Shown here piece by piece: positions 31,773-41,010 of a DNA stretch of 41,145 nt. The stretch spans positions 111,903 through 153,047 of the forward strand of contig DAWV01000021.1 in NCBI GenBank assembly GCA_002506085.1, in the 5' to 3' direction. The notes beneath the pieces were generated by a model. That model was not told the DNA's origin and made no database searches. It was given only the letters and a program-made list of their open reading frames with translations. Within the stretch, counting starts at the first letter, position 1; each line of letters opens with the position of its first letter. A program made the position numbers and the translations under genes. Source of the stretch: Methanocorpusculaceae archaeon UBA425 (lineage in GTDB: Archaea > Halobacteriota > Methanomicrobia > Methanomicrobiales > Methanocorpusculaceae).

Positions 31773-31922
31773 TGTAACATCACTCTAAATTACTGTATAT
31801 CTCTTGTAGTCAAGATTTGCTTATTAATTAAATAATTGGCCTGACTTAGCTTCATCTAAGATACTTCTATGTATATTCATTATTTGTATTTCATGATAAT
31901 TTAACTGATGAGGGATCTTTAA

Positions 31923-33566
31923 TTATGTTATATGATGATTGATGATATTAGAGGGTGAAGAATCGGGACTCCTACATTTAAAATCATAAGACTGCATTAC
32001 AAGATTTTTTATAAGGTCGTCCGGAAGTACAAAATTTATTGAAGGGGTGCATATGAATAATGTTTTTTTGAGACTATCAATAGTATCATTCAAATCATTG
32101 CATTGAACACTCTGCGTTTCAATTGCATGTAAACAATTAATAATATCTTCTTGTTTAGTTACTTCAAATATAATTGGCGAGTCATATGAAACTGTTTTTT
32201 TATCGAATAATAATGTGGGTATATTGTTTACAATAGCTTCTAGAGTTATAGAACCATTGATTGTTGCTACTGCTTTTGGTCTGGGATTTATATGAGATGT
32301 GTTTGCCTTAAGAAGGGATTGGCTGGATAATTGATAATCTAATAAGTATGTGTTTGGAAGTGACAAAATTTTCTTATAATAGCCATTATCCCGATATGCA
32401 TATGATTTTTTAAGATATATGCTTCCCTTCACTGTATCAAACTGCTGGGGATGTTCTTTAACATACAATTTCCACCCACTTGGCAATGATTTAGCAAGCA
32501 TAGATATATTATATATCTGACTGTTATAAATTGTTCTTGCCATAATTGATGCTTCAGGTTCAAGATGCAACGCATATAATACATATTTTTGTCCTTGTGG
32601 GATTGTCTTTACAGATATTTTTTGATAATAATGCTTTAATCTCATTACTCTCTGCCACCCCTTTAAATATTTTTTTGCAGGTGAATATGTGGTGTGACCT
32701 TGCACTTCTTGTTTAATATCCCTTCTCAATATCCATGATAATAGATAATACGTGTACAGATATGTGCGAGCCATTTTCCAGAAAATTTTTACTCCCTCTT
32801 GCTTAGTGTCAAAGGGTGTGTTTGTTAGATAGAGTATATTTTGAGGGATGAAAAGCAAACCATTAATAATTGATGCTATTATCTTCTTAATTGAGATATT
32901 AAGGGAATATACACACAAATCATCTGGGGTTATTTTAGTCTTCTCGCTACATTTTATTTTTTTGGGGGTACAAATAAATGAATTTATGTAGGTTTCTAGG
33001 TTTGAAATGGGCATATATGCCGGGAATACAGTATTTAAGTTTATATATGTATTCGTATTACAAGATTTTATTGCGAAATATCTATTTCTATCATTATAGT
33101 TAAATAACATAATTTCAAAAATATATGTCGGAATGCCTCTTTCAACGGCAAAATCCATTGCTAGCGTATCTGCAGGATTTCCATGTTCAATCTCACCAAT
33201 AAGTACACAATCTATATTGTAATTATTGAAAATATATGTCCAAAATGCTAAACTAGAATAATAATATGATAAGCGCTCAGAAAACGAGCATTCCAAATAT
33301 CTCTCAAAAAAATGCTCTACCTTTATCTGACTTTTGGAGTGTAATCTAATATCCTCTAATGTTACAAATGATCCATCCCAATTTACTATCTCTTCTCGAA
33401 GGTAGACCAATATATGTGAGTATTGAGAGATGATAGCTTTTTTTTCAGATTCATAGTTTACGCATACCCCCACTATATTTATTTCTGGGGATTTAATCAA
33501 TGATGAAAATATCTGAGTATTATAATCTATTATAAATACATTTGTCTTTTCTGGAATCATCATCAA
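31923..33566 (-). CDS. Capsule-type glycosyltransferase (KpsC/KpsS-like GT-B)
   Basis: This 547-residue protein is probably a soluble GT-B enzyme. The C-terminal half has GWKLYVKEHPQQF and ATINGSITLEAIVNNIPTLL, motifs typical of capsule polysaccharide transferases of the KpsS/KpsC kind that use CMP-activated keto-sugar acids. YALHLEPEAS also fits that family. The N-terminal half contains a nucleotide-binding-like start and VLIGEIEHGNPADTLAMDFA. In a locus that makes CMP-legionaminate this is the best candidate for the nonulosonate transferase (inference). Three ATG codons in a row at 33566-33558 leave the start uncertain by two residues. Confidence 0.6.
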   Translation of the reverse strand: MMMIPEKTNVFIIDYNTQIFSSLIKSPEINIVGVCVNYESEKKAIISQYSHILVYLREEIVNWDGSFVTLEDIRLHSKSQIKVEHFFERYLECSFSERLSYYYSSLAFWTYIFNNYNIDCVLIGEIEHGNPADTLAMDFAVERGIPTYIFEIMLFNYNDRNRYFAIKSCNTNTYINLNTVFPAYMPISNLETYINSFICTPKKIKCSEKTKITPDDLCVYSLNISIKKIIASIINGLLFIPQNILYLTNTPFDTKQEGVKIFWKMARTYLYTYYLLSWILRRDIKQEVQGHTTYSPAKKYLKGWQRVMRLKHYYQKISVKTIPQGQKYVLYALHLEPEASIMARTIYNSQIYNISMLAKSLPSGWKLYVKEHPQQFDTVKGSIYLKKSYAYRDNGYYKKILSLPNTYLLDYQLSSQSLLKANTSHINPRPKAVATINGSITLEAIVNNIPTLLFDKKTVSYDSPIIFEVTKQEDIINCLHAIETQSVQCNDLNDTIDSLKKTLFICTPSINFVLPDDLIKNLVMQSYDFKCRSPDSSPSNIINHHIT

Positions 33567-33838
33567 TTACTATTCCAGTAATACCATATTAAGTGCACTC
33601 ATTCTCTCATCTAGAGATACTAGCTGTCAATAAAGAGACTTTCCAATGAGCTACAAGGATATTTAAACTCACATTCATTTTCTATTTGTTAACTATTTTT
33701 TGGGGAGATGCCCAATCAAGAACTCTGGAAAGCTATAATACGCTTATTTATATCTGTCTGTACATAATTGTATTATTCTATGGAGTTATATCATCAGTTT
33801 TTTAAACTCATCATCCAAAAATATAAGGAAGAATTGTT
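33567..33838. promoter_or_regulatory. Divergent AT-rich intergenic region
   Basis: This 272-bp gap separates the divergent capsule-transferase and HAD genes. CTTATTTATATCT (about 33743-33755, plus strand) is a TATA candidate for the rightward HAD gene. Leftward TATA-like sequences near 33590-33610 are less clear. No repeat module is present. Confidence 0.35.
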
Positions 33839-35797
33839 ATGATATATTCATATGATGTATTTGATACACTTATTACGCGAAAAACAATAACACCAACTGG
33901 CATCTTCTTGCTTGTCCAGAATAGAATACTCCATAATGAGATATATTCAGAAATCCCTCTATACCTGAAATATAATTTCTCGACTATTCGCAAAAACGCA
34001 GAGTTTTTTTTAAAAAGGAGGGTTTTAGCGACGCAGTGCGAGGAAATAACTCTTGACGAAATATATGACTTTATTGCAGAGAATAATGGCTTGAATCAAT
34101 CTGTCATATTATTATTGAAAGAATGTGAAATACAATATGAGTTAGAAAATGTTATTGGGATTCAACAAAATATAAGCGATTTAAAAAAACAGATGTCTTC
34201 AGGTCATAAAGTAATTTTAATCTCGGACACGTATCTTCCATCTAAACTAATAAAGAAGATGTTATTATCCGTTGATCCTATTTTCATTGATATTTCCCTT
34301 TATATCTCGTCAGAGATAAAATTAACAAAGACAACCGGAAATCTATATAAGTACATTTCACGTTCCGAAGGGTATAGCTACCACGATTGGATACATATTG
34401 GTGATAATGATTTTTCTGATGTTCTCTGCCCCAGTAAATTGGGAATTAAAGTTAAAAAATACGCTCAAATTCCTCTTTTGTCATATGAAGAAGCTATCAT
34501 AAAAAAACATGGAGATAATGTGGGAGTTCAAATATCAGTAGGTCTCTCAAGGGTACTTTGCATCAATCATTCTCCTTTATCCCCCCTTGGAATAATCGGT
34601 CTATCTATGGCAGGACCCCTGCTCTATGGTTATGTTCTCTGGGTTCTTGAACACGCTGAGAGATTGAATTTATGCAATTTATATTTTATAGCTCGCGATG
34701 GGTTTGTCTTGAAAAAAATAGCAGATGAAATACTTAGGATTATTCCCAAAAAGATATGTACACATTATATTTATGGATCTCGCATTGCATGGAGAATTCA
34801 AGAAATCAATGAGCTGTTGGATTTCAAAAGTAATAATAGGGTCTTTCAAATAAAAACTATCTCAGATTTGGCATATTATCTCAACATGGATAATTCCACC
34901 TTATGTAAATTTCTTCCAACTAAATATCATAACTCTAAACTCATATTATCCAAAGATGAAATTTCTACCCTCTTAAATAAGCTAATGATTAATTTAGACT
35001 TTCAAAAGGAAGTCAATAAGTCAGTCAAAATTAAAAAAGAATTGTTAAAACATTATTTCCAACACGAAATCAATTTTAATGAACCATTTGCATTTGTTGA
35101 TCTGTATGGTACTGGAAAAACTATCGGTTATGTTAATGATTTAATGAAACAAGACATTCTGAAGATCCCATATGTATTTTATTTGTCAGGAAGTCCAGAT
35201 CAATCCCATAATCCATCACAGCTATTATATTGGAAATATGATTTAGCACTGGGGAATATGCTAGAGATATTATGTAGGGCTCCCCATGGACAAACAATTG
35301 GCTATCGCGAAAACGATGAAACTGTAGAACCCATACTTGATAGCGAATTTAAAACGACATCGCCTGAATATATTGAGTATTTATCAATGATAGAAAAATA
35401 TTCATCTGAATTAACTAGGGCAAAACGTGACTTTAATATTGAATGTATTGATAATGTGTTATTTGATTATTATTATACCATATTCTCTCGCCAACCTAGC
35501 AGACTGTTGTTGAACACGTTGTCAAAAATCCCATATTCTTCGTCAACAGGCTCTACGTCGAAAATATTTGCACCTAAGAAAAGTCTTCTAACTATATTGT
35601 TGGATTATTATCATAATGGATATATTGGTGATACAACTGGAAGTATCTCTTATTCTTTATCCCGTGTATCACCAATTCATCGCTTAATTGGACAATTTAT
35701 TATTGACGGATATTACAACAAAAACGTCATAAAAAAATATATTCAGGCTGTTGGGATTGTATCCTTTATTAAATGGTTTTTTCTAAAAAAGAACTAG
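33839..35797 (+). CDS. COG5610-type HAD-superfamily protein of glycan loci
   Basis: This 652-residue protein has an N-terminal HAD domain: motif I SYDVFDTLITR (nucleophile Asp6, with Phe rather than Asp two residues later), motif II ILISDTYLP, a Lys in KLTKTTG and motif IV HIGDNDFSDV. A long C-terminal region of about 400 residues (FIARDGFVLKKIADEI, FAFVDLYGTGKTIGYVND) is characteristic of COG5610 proteins seen in bacterial and archaeal polysaccharide loci. The function is unknown; a phosphatase or glycan-transfer role is possible, but the missing acid residue argues against an ordinary phosphatase. It faces away from the capsule-transferase gene. Confidence 0.75.
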   Translation: MIYSYDVFDTLITRKTITPTGIFLLVQNRILHNEIYSEIPLYLKYNFSTIRKNAEFFLKRRVLATQCEEITLDEIYDFIAENNGLNQSVILLLKECEIQYELENVIGIQQNISDLKKQMSSGHKVILISDTYLPSKLIKKMLLSVDPIFIDISLYISSEIKLTKTTGNLYKYISRSEGYSYHDWIHIGDNDFSDVLCPSKLGIKVKKYAQIPLLSYEEAIIKKHGDNVGVQISVGLSRVLCINHSPLSPLGIIGLSMAGPLLYGYVLWVLEHAERLNLCNLYFIARDGFVLKKIADEILRIIPKKICTHYIYGSRIAWRIQEINELLDFKSNNRVFQIKTISDLAYYLNMDNSTLCKFLPTKYHNSKLILSKDEISTLLNKLMINLDFQKEVNKSVKIKKELLKHYFQHEINFNEPFAFVDLYGTGKTIGYVNDLMKQDILKIPYVFYLSGSPDQSHNPSQLLYWKYDLALGNMLEILCRAPHGQTIGYRENDETVEPILDSEFKTTSPEYIEYLSMIEKYSSELTRAKRDFNIECIDNVLFDYYYTIFSRQPSRLLLNTLSKIPYSSSTGSTSKIFAPKKSLLTILLDYYHNGYIGDTTGSISYSLSRVSPIHRLIGQFIIDGYYNKNVIKKYIQAVGIVSFIKWFFLKKN

Positions 35798-36037
35798 GCA
35801 TACTATCCCCACATAGAATTCGGGGTAATTTCATATAGATGACCAAATGTATTGAATAATCTTATGTAATAAGCGAGAATTTCTAACAACCCTTTTTTTG
35901 ATAGACATTACTTTCTTTTCGTATGTTGTGTAGTATCCTGACTTTGACAGTTGCAAAAATATCCTTCATCCAGACATCCCGTAAACGCAACAAAAGAGAA
36001 AACTAGTCCCTGTGAGCCGTCAATTTAATTTTGCACA

Positions 36038-37339
36038 ATGAAAACCAACAGACGCACAGAGACACTCAGTATTACACCCACTCCTCACATATCTTTTCCG
36101 ATTGGCCCTCTCCTCCTCAGCGAAAAAATGTTCACCTCCCTTGACCTCCCCTCCCTCTTCACCCCGCTAAAAAAGAAAGGAATCGACATCTCTACCCTGA
36201 TCAAATCCCTCACCGCCTACAAACTCAGCGACAACTTCAGCATCAAACGTGCTCATTCTTGGCTTATGCAGCCCGACACCCGGGAATGGTACAACCTTCC
36301 TTCGTTCACAGACAAAACCCTGTACCGCCTCCTGAAGACCCTCGGTGAAAACAGTGCATTCATTATATCTGGATTACAGAACAGAATATTTTCCCACTAT
36401 CAGTTTGAGCACACCGATGTAAATCTTGACTGGACAAGCCTTGTTCTTCACGGGAGTGTTTCACCTTTGGGGAAATACGGCTACAGTCGTGATCATCGAC
36501 CAGATAAACTGCAGATAACTCTTGGGATCACCGAACTAGCCCACCCGATCAATGTACCGATCAGCGTAACGGTGAAAGCCGGAAATGTGAATGACGTCAC
36601 CCACTTTCGGTCAACGTTTCTCCAATCCCAGAAAAAACTCACCGAAGGTTCCCTGATCATCTTCGATAAAGGAGCCGGAGCAAAACAAAATCTGGAGGTA
36701 GTAGAGGTGTGCGGTCATGACTATTTGACCGCAAAGAAACTGAACAAAAGTGACGATAAGATTATCGAAACGTTTTGGCAGAGGGATCCGATCAAGATCA
36801 ATCCGGAGGAGGCAGAACCAAACCACGGCATATATGGGATAAAGATCGTGAAACCCGGCAGTGTAACCTATTTCTATTTCTCTGAGGGGCTCGAGGCGCA
36901 GAATCTGGATGCTTTGTCACGGAAAGTTTACCGGCAGTTCATGGAAGCGGAGGTGATTCAGGAGTGTATTTCCCGAAACAAAAAGCTGCCAAAGAAGATC
37001 GGGATCGCAAATCCGCTGGTGAAGATTTCCTATTCGGTTCAGACAAAACTCGTAGAGATGTCGGATGAGGAAGCGATTGCCTTTCTCAGGGAGAAGCTGA
37101 ATTCCGGAAGAGGAGGATTTTTCGCCCTAACTTCAAGCAGGAATTTGACACTTGCAGAAGCGCTTGAACGCTACCGAAAAAAGGATTCGATTGAGAAGAT
37201 CTTTCATTCGCTGAAGAATGAGATCGAGATTAAACCCCTGAGAGTATGGACGGAGAATAGTATTCGCGGCGCAATTCTGATCGGGTTTCTGGCACAGCTG
37301 TTTGTGTCTCTGGTTCGGTATGAGGTCCCGGAAGCATAG
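36038..37339 (+). CDS. IS1634-like DDE transposase
   Basis: This 433-residue protein is a DDE transposase of the IS4 superfamily, closest in style to IS1634. The likely catalytic triad is Asp131 (LDWTSLV), Asp210 (IIFDKGAG) and Glu386 (YRKKDSIEKIFHSLK). GKYGYSRDHRPDKLQITLG is the family's KxGYSKDxRPD-type segment. The gene is intact and sits inside matching terminal repeats, so the element may still be active. Its codon use is more GC-rich than the glycan genes on its left. No convincing ribosome-binding site precedes the ATG. Confidence 0.85.
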   Translation: MKTNRRTETLSITPTPHISFPIGPLLLSEKMFTSLDLPSLFTPLKKKGIDISTLIKSLTAYKLSDNFSIKRAHSWLMQPDTREWYNLPSFTDKTLYRLLKTLGENSAFIISGLQNRIFSHYQFEHTDVNLDWTSLVLHGSVSPLGKYGYSRDHRPDKLQITLGITELAHPINVPISVTVKAGNVNDVTHFRSTFLQSQKKLTEGSLIIFDKGAGAKQNLEVVEVCGHDYLTAKKLNKSDDKIIETFWQRDPIKINPEEAEPNHGIYGIKIVKPGSVTYFYFSEGLEAQNLDALSRKVYRQFMEAEVIQECISRNKKLPKKIGIANPLVKISYSVQTKLVEMSDEEAIAFLREKLNSGRGGFFALTSSRNLTLAEALERYRKKDSIEKIFHSLKNEIEIKPLRVWTENSIRGAILIGFLAQLFVSLVRYEVPEA

Positions 37340-37388
37340 GCGGGTTGGCCCAAAGGGCAACCTTAGCAAAGCAAGACGCAGTCTTGCG
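37339..37388 (+). repeat. Palindromic module inside the IS, after the transposase stop
   Basis: Starting at the last base of the stop codon, GGCGGGTTG-GCCC-AAA-GGGC-AACCTTAGC and GCAAGAC-GCA-GTCTTGC form a typical double-hairpin module. Its two stems have sequences not seen elsewhere in the window, yet both pair perfectly. Confidence 0.8.
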
Positions 37389-37651
37389 CCGCATGTGGCT
37401 ACAAAATTCATCAAATATTCGCTGATGAATTTGATAGTTACGATGATGAAGGGGAAAGAGGGAGGTCGTCGATGTCTGTTTTCCAATTTTGATGCGCTGA
37501 ATACGGCGATACTCGGGCTAAAATGCGGGGTGGGATGAGGGTGGAAAGGAGGATAAGAGGCAACTGTCAAATTCTCTTTTTCCCATTTTTGGAGGGGTGA
37601 GGAGCGAGAGCGCTAAAGGGGGGGGAAATTGCCAACTGTCAAAGTTAGGAT

Positions 37652-37892
37652 CCAGCGTAGAGTCGTCAATTATCAGATAACCCCCATCTTTAGAGACAAG
37701 AGATGAGACATCCTTCCACAAAGCCTCAGTGTTGTGAGGAATACGTTCTTCCAGAAGGCGCCGAAATGAATCGTGATAGGGGGATTCTGATGAATATTTG
37801 CTGCAGCGTTCAGCTTCGCAGCAACTAAAAGCACAAAATTCAGCGATCAGAAAATGCATGTAGTCTACGTCAGTGGTCTTGGCAGGGGTCAT
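37652..37892 (-). pseudogene. Truncated second transposase, cut at the IS border
   Basis: The first ~80 residues of a different transposase (DYMHFLIAEFCAFSCCEAER through GGYLIIDDSTLD, containing the first catalytic DD-x-T-LD region) run from the ATG at 37892 to the right end of the IS1634-like element. The reading frame then continues into IS sequence and is meaningless. The remaining three-quarters is not found left of the IS, so a deletion accompanied or followed insertion. The style is that of IS701/ISNCY-like DDE transposases with the motif DDSTLDKP. Confidence 0.8.
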
Positions 37893-37975
37893 GATAGTTG
37901 TAATTTGGTTTCATAAAGTACAACCTGAGAGTACCTGAACTTTTCGGTTGAAAGTACACCGCGTAAGTCCTATTT
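37893..37975 (-). mobile_element. Terminal region of the truncated insertion sequence
   Basis: Bases upstream of the truncated transposase end in ATAGGACTTACGCGGTG (minus strand, about 37958-37974). The same 16-mer at 1394-1409 and 3090-3106 suggests these are ends of the same element type. The adjoining CAGGTACTCTCAGGTTGTAC carries imperfect inverted repeats. Confidence 0.6.
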
Positions 37976-38953
37976 AAATATATTCCGCAATTTATATTCT
38001 ATCAATGGAAGTTTAATATATTGATGGATGAAAACCTTCCCAAATGATCTGGGTAAATGTGCCATAACAGTTAAACCAACACGACGGATAATATCTCTAT
38101 TTGTATGTGATTCGGACAAAATTTTTCTAGCCAATTTGCATTCTCCGGCACCAATATTAAAATAAACTGTAACCAATTTCAAATATTCGATAAAAGCTAT
38201 AATATCAATGCGATTTTGATGAAACTGAAGGTATTCATCCGGCAGAGACAGAAGATACGTGACGGCTGGATGCATTTCTAAGACCTTAAAATCATTTATC
38301 ATCTTGTTAGACGAAACCATATGATATCTTGCACACATATTAGTGGTAAAGACAATATCACAATTAAATGCAACCTTTACCCACATCTCTACATCCTCTC
38401 CGACCCGCGAGTCCGGATTAAAATATCCCACTTTATCAAAGACATGCCGGTCAAGCGCAACACTGCAGGGACAAAATGGCGGATATCCAGCTTCAACATA
38501 CATTCTGAAATATGACGGGATGTAACCTTCCCAAGGTCTTTCTGGAGGCAAACCTCGAACAATGTTATCTTTACAGATATCTATCACACAACGTTCATAG
38601 GCGGTAGCGTAGATTCCGGCACCAGGATAAGTATTATACAGGCGAATTATCGTCTCCAGAAAATTCGGATGCCATTCGTCATCTGCATCTAAAAATGCGA
38701 TTAAATCACCTTTTGATTCAAGTATTGCTTCATTCCTTCCTGCAGGAAGACCTTTAGATTTTTGATGAAGGAGACGTATACGTGAATCTTGAAGATAAGG
38801 TTCAACAACGTTCAGACTGCCATCTGTAGAGCCGCCATCAATGATCAGCAACTCATACTCTGAAATAGTCTGAGTGAGTATGGACTTTAGAGCACGATCT
38901 ACTTCTGCTACTTTATTGTAAAGAGGGACAATTATCGTTATTTTAGGTTGCAT
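37970..38953 (-). CDS. Family 2 glycosyltransferase
   Basis: This ~327-residue protein is a GT-A fold GT2 enzyme. It has IIVPLYNKVAEVDRALKSIL, IIDGGSTDGS, the DDDEW-like AFLDADDEWHPNFLETI (metal-binding DxD) and a later EDVEMWVKVAF, which supplies the ED acceptor-side motif. I take the ATG at 38953 because homology begins at QPKITIIVPLYN. It probably adds a hexose or similar sugar to the same surface glycan. It is downstream of the dolichyl-phosphate-type GT2 gene by 31 bases and likely in the same transcript. Its stop codon lies at the edge of the IS scar at 37970. Confidence 0.85.
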   Translation of the reverse strand: MQPKITIIVPLYNKVAEVDRALKSILTQTISEYELLIIDGGSTDGSLNVVEPYLQDSRIRLLHQKSKGLPAGRNEAILESKGDLIAFLDADDEWHPNFLETIIRLYNTYPGAGIYATAYERCVIDICKDNIVRGLPPERPWEGYIPSYFRMYVEAGYPPFCPCSVALDRHVFDKVGYFNPDSRVGEDVEMWVKVAFNCDIVFTTNMCARYHMVSSNKMINDFKVLEMHPAVTYLLSLPDEYLQFHQNRIDIIAFIEYLKLVTVYFNIGAGECKLARKILSESHTNRDIIRRVGLTVMAHLPRSFGKVFIHQYIKLPLIEYKLRNIFK

Positions 38954-38984
38954 GATGATATATCCCATAATAAATTGAAGGCAA

Positions 38985-39944
38985 TCACTCCCTCCCCATC
39001 ATCCCGATCATCTGCGCCACCGCATACAAAATCACCGCAACAGAGCAGATCAGCATCCCCATCATCAGCATCATCATCGAGACGAGTGTGATCGTCGGGG
39101 ACCAGGCGCCGGTCTCCACCGAGATCAAAAGCGCCTGATAGGCGAGAAAGACCCCGATGATCAGAATGATCAGCCCGGGGATCCCGAACGCCGTCACCGG
39201 CCGCCTGATAGTTACAAATCGTAACACATTCATCAGGACCGTGATCCCGTGCCTGAACGGATTCTGCGAACTTGTCCCGTCGATATCATACCGGACTTTG
39301 ATCGGGATCTCCCCGACCTTCAGACGGTGATCGCTCATCTGCACAAGAATCTCCGAACCGGCAGACATGCCGCTTCCGGACGGATGGATCACCATATACG
39401 CGCTCTTCGCATACGCGCGGTAGCCGCACTGCGAATCGCTCACGCGGATGTTTCCGGCAGCCATCAGGGTTGCGCGGTCGAGAACCTTCATCCCGAGCTT
39501 CCGGTAACCGGGAATCATATCCTTGCTTGAAGTCTCCAGAAACCGTGACCCAATGACAACATCATACCCCTCCATGATCTTTTCAACGAACCGGGGAACA
39601 TCCTTCGGGTCGTGCTGACCGTCGGAGTCGATGATGATCAGAATGTCGGGCTTGTACTTCTGTGCCGTGAGAAAGATCGTCCGAAGCGCCCCGCCGTATC
39701 CCTGATTGATCCGGTGACGGATAACGACCGCGCCTGCTTCTTCGGCAGCAGCTATGGTATTGTCCTTCGACCCGTCATCTACGACAACGACCACATCAGC
39801 AAACGGCTTCACGGCAGCAACTGTGACGCCCACACGCTCCTGCTCGTTATATGCCGGCATCGCGACCATCACAGACGGCTTTTCCGATGACGGAACTTCA
39901 GGAGGTATGGAAAATCCGGTGTATGGGGTAGTATTGTCTGTCAC
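38985..39944 (-). CDS. AglD/DPM-type GT2 with C-terminal membrane helices
   Basis: This 319-residue protein has a GT2 domain (SVMVAMPAYNEQERVGVTVA, VVVDDGSKDNT, LIIIDSDGQHDPKD, VIGSRFL) and two C-terminal transmembrane helices (FGIPGLIILIIGVFLAYQAL and TLVSMMMLMMGMLICSVAVI). Archaeal enzymes of this kind charge dolichyl phosphate with a sugar or start N-glycan assembly. The probable start is the GTG at 39944, whose first bases overlap the stop of the truncated GT2 gene upstream, so it may be translationally coupled to a fragment. It is GC-rich compared with the legionaminate locus and so may be an older resident gene. Confidence 0.85.
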   Translation of the reverse strand: MTDNTTPYTGFSIPPEVPSSEKPSVMVAMPAYNEQERVGVTVAAVKPFADVVVVVDDGSKDNTIAAAEEAGAVVIRHRINQGYGGALRTIFLTAQKYKPDILIIIDSDGQHDPKDVPRFVEKIMEGYDVVIGSRFLETSSKDMIPGYRKLGMKVLDRATLMAAGNIRVSDSQCGYRAYAKSAYMVIHPSGSGMSAGSEILVQMSDHRLKVGEIPIKVRYDIDGTSSQNPFRHGITVLMNVLRFVTIRRPVTAFGIPGLIILIIGVFLAYQALLISVETGAWSPTITLVSMMMLMMGMLICSVAVILYAVAQMIGMMGRE

Positions 39945-40219
39945 GCCAACACCATTAATTGATTATTGCTGCCTATTTTTCTCGCGCGGGCAAATCCCTG
40001 CATCATCGCATGCGATTTCCCGGCATTCTCTTCGAGGGTGATAACTTCGGCACCGGCAAGACGGGCGATCTCCGACGTATTATCCGGTGAGCCGTCATCC
40101 ACCACAATGACATGAGCGGCAAACCGGCGTGCGTTCAAAACGACACTGCCAATTACGAGACCCTCTTTGTATGCAGGTATGACGACCGTTATGGATTTCT
40201 GTGCATCTGAAGTATCCAA
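39941..40219 (-). pseudogene. N-terminal fragment of a second AglD-like GT2
   Basis: This 92-residue frame has a clean GT2 start (ITVVIPAYKEGLVIGSVV, VIVVDDGSPDNTSEIARLAG, ENAGKSHAMMQGF) but ends before the DxD motif in the unrelated tail KIGSNNQLMVLA. It is a paralogue of the next gene, with the same order of motifs, and probably arose by duplication and deletion. Its stop overlaps the GTG start of the intact GT2, so it may survive as a leader that couples translation. Catalysis is not possible without the missing half. Confidence 0.75.
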
Positions 40220-40619
40220 GTTTCCACACCCTGTATTCTCATATAATATCTCATTACCTTCATATGAGAGTATCCCCTGATTAGGGGAATCTGTACTGTC
40301 GAGATCCGGATAGGTTAAATAGAATCGGTTGATTAACGAAGAATCTGTTCAATAATGATGAAGAGTATCCGTAGCTTGCGTTGTCAGATTGAGGCAGAGG
40401 ATGAAAGGGGAGGTGCAGATGCGTGAGAGACGCAATCCCTATCAAAACTGTATGAGAAATACACCTCTGCAGATAAACCACTTTGATTGCTCATATAAAC
40501 CATAAAAATAGGATATTGCCGCCGCGGGGATACAAGAGAAAAAACAACCATACATTTCCCGAGATTCACACCTGACTCCTTTCCATTTCTCCGCCTCTGT
40601 CCCCCTTTTCGTGCATTTC
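40220..40619. other. Intergenic stretch with an inverted GGATATCC element
   Basis: No gene is recognised. The promoter of the GT2 genes should lie within the first ~60 bases. At 40507-40530 AATAGGATATTGCCGCCGCG is an inverted copy of the tail element. At 40570-40620 an inverted copy of the GGGGGACAG...GGAG block (as at 9878-9905) occurs. Confidence 0.45.
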
Positions 40620-41010
40620 GTTGATTTGCGGGTTGGCGACGAAGTCGACGACCTCAGCTAAGCAAACAGAATGTTTGCGACTGCGGGCTGCCCGAAGGGG
40701 CGGCCTTAGCTGAGGCGGGGTGAGCCGATAGGCTCGCCCTTAGCCAAGCAAACAGAATGTTTGCGACCAAGGCTTTGCCTTGCGACCAAGTTTTCGAAGG
40801 AAACTTGTGACTGCGGGTTGCGACGAAGGCGACGACATCAGTCGAGGCGGGGACCTTTAGATCCCTTAGCCAAGGCGGGTTGGATGCGAAGCAGACGACC
40901 TCAGCTGAGGCGGGCTGACCCGAAGGGGCGGCCTTAGCTGAGCAAACTGAAAGTTTGCGACCAAGTCGATAGACTTGCGACCAAATCTTTGACTAGGTCG
41001 GCTAAGGTCA
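40620..41010. repeat. Palindromic module array, right end
   Basis: The array contains GGGTTGGCGAC-GAA-GTCGACGACC, GCAAACA-GAA-TGTTTGC (twice), GCTGCCC-GAA-GGGGCGGCC, GGTGAGCC-GATA-GGCTCGCC, GCAAGGC-TTT-GCCTTGC, GGGACC-TTTA-GATCCC, GCAAACT-GAA-AGTTTGC and GCAAGTC-GATA-GACTTGC. They are joined by TCAGCTGAGG or TTAGCTGAGC linkers. It is the densest cluster beside that at 5.1-5.5 kb. Confidence 0.9.

Larger units (their letters stand above)
35935..37651 (+). mobile_element. IS1634-like insertion sequence
   Basis: Terminal inverted repeats are visible: ATCCTGACTTTGACAGTTG at 35935-35953 and its near-perfect complement CAACTGTCAAAGTTAGGAT at 37633-37651 (one mismatch). The element encloses one transposase gene. 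A second internal CAACTGTCAAA copy lies at 37561-37571. No clear target duplication is seen at the two borders. A palindromic module directly follows the transposase stop codon. Confidence 0.8.

Noticed and set aside
35920..37665. Target-site duplication of the IS1634-like element
   Set aside because: Bases beyond the two terminal repeats (GTGTAGT on the left, CCAGCGTAG on the right) share only GTAG at different offsets, so no reliable duplication is visible.
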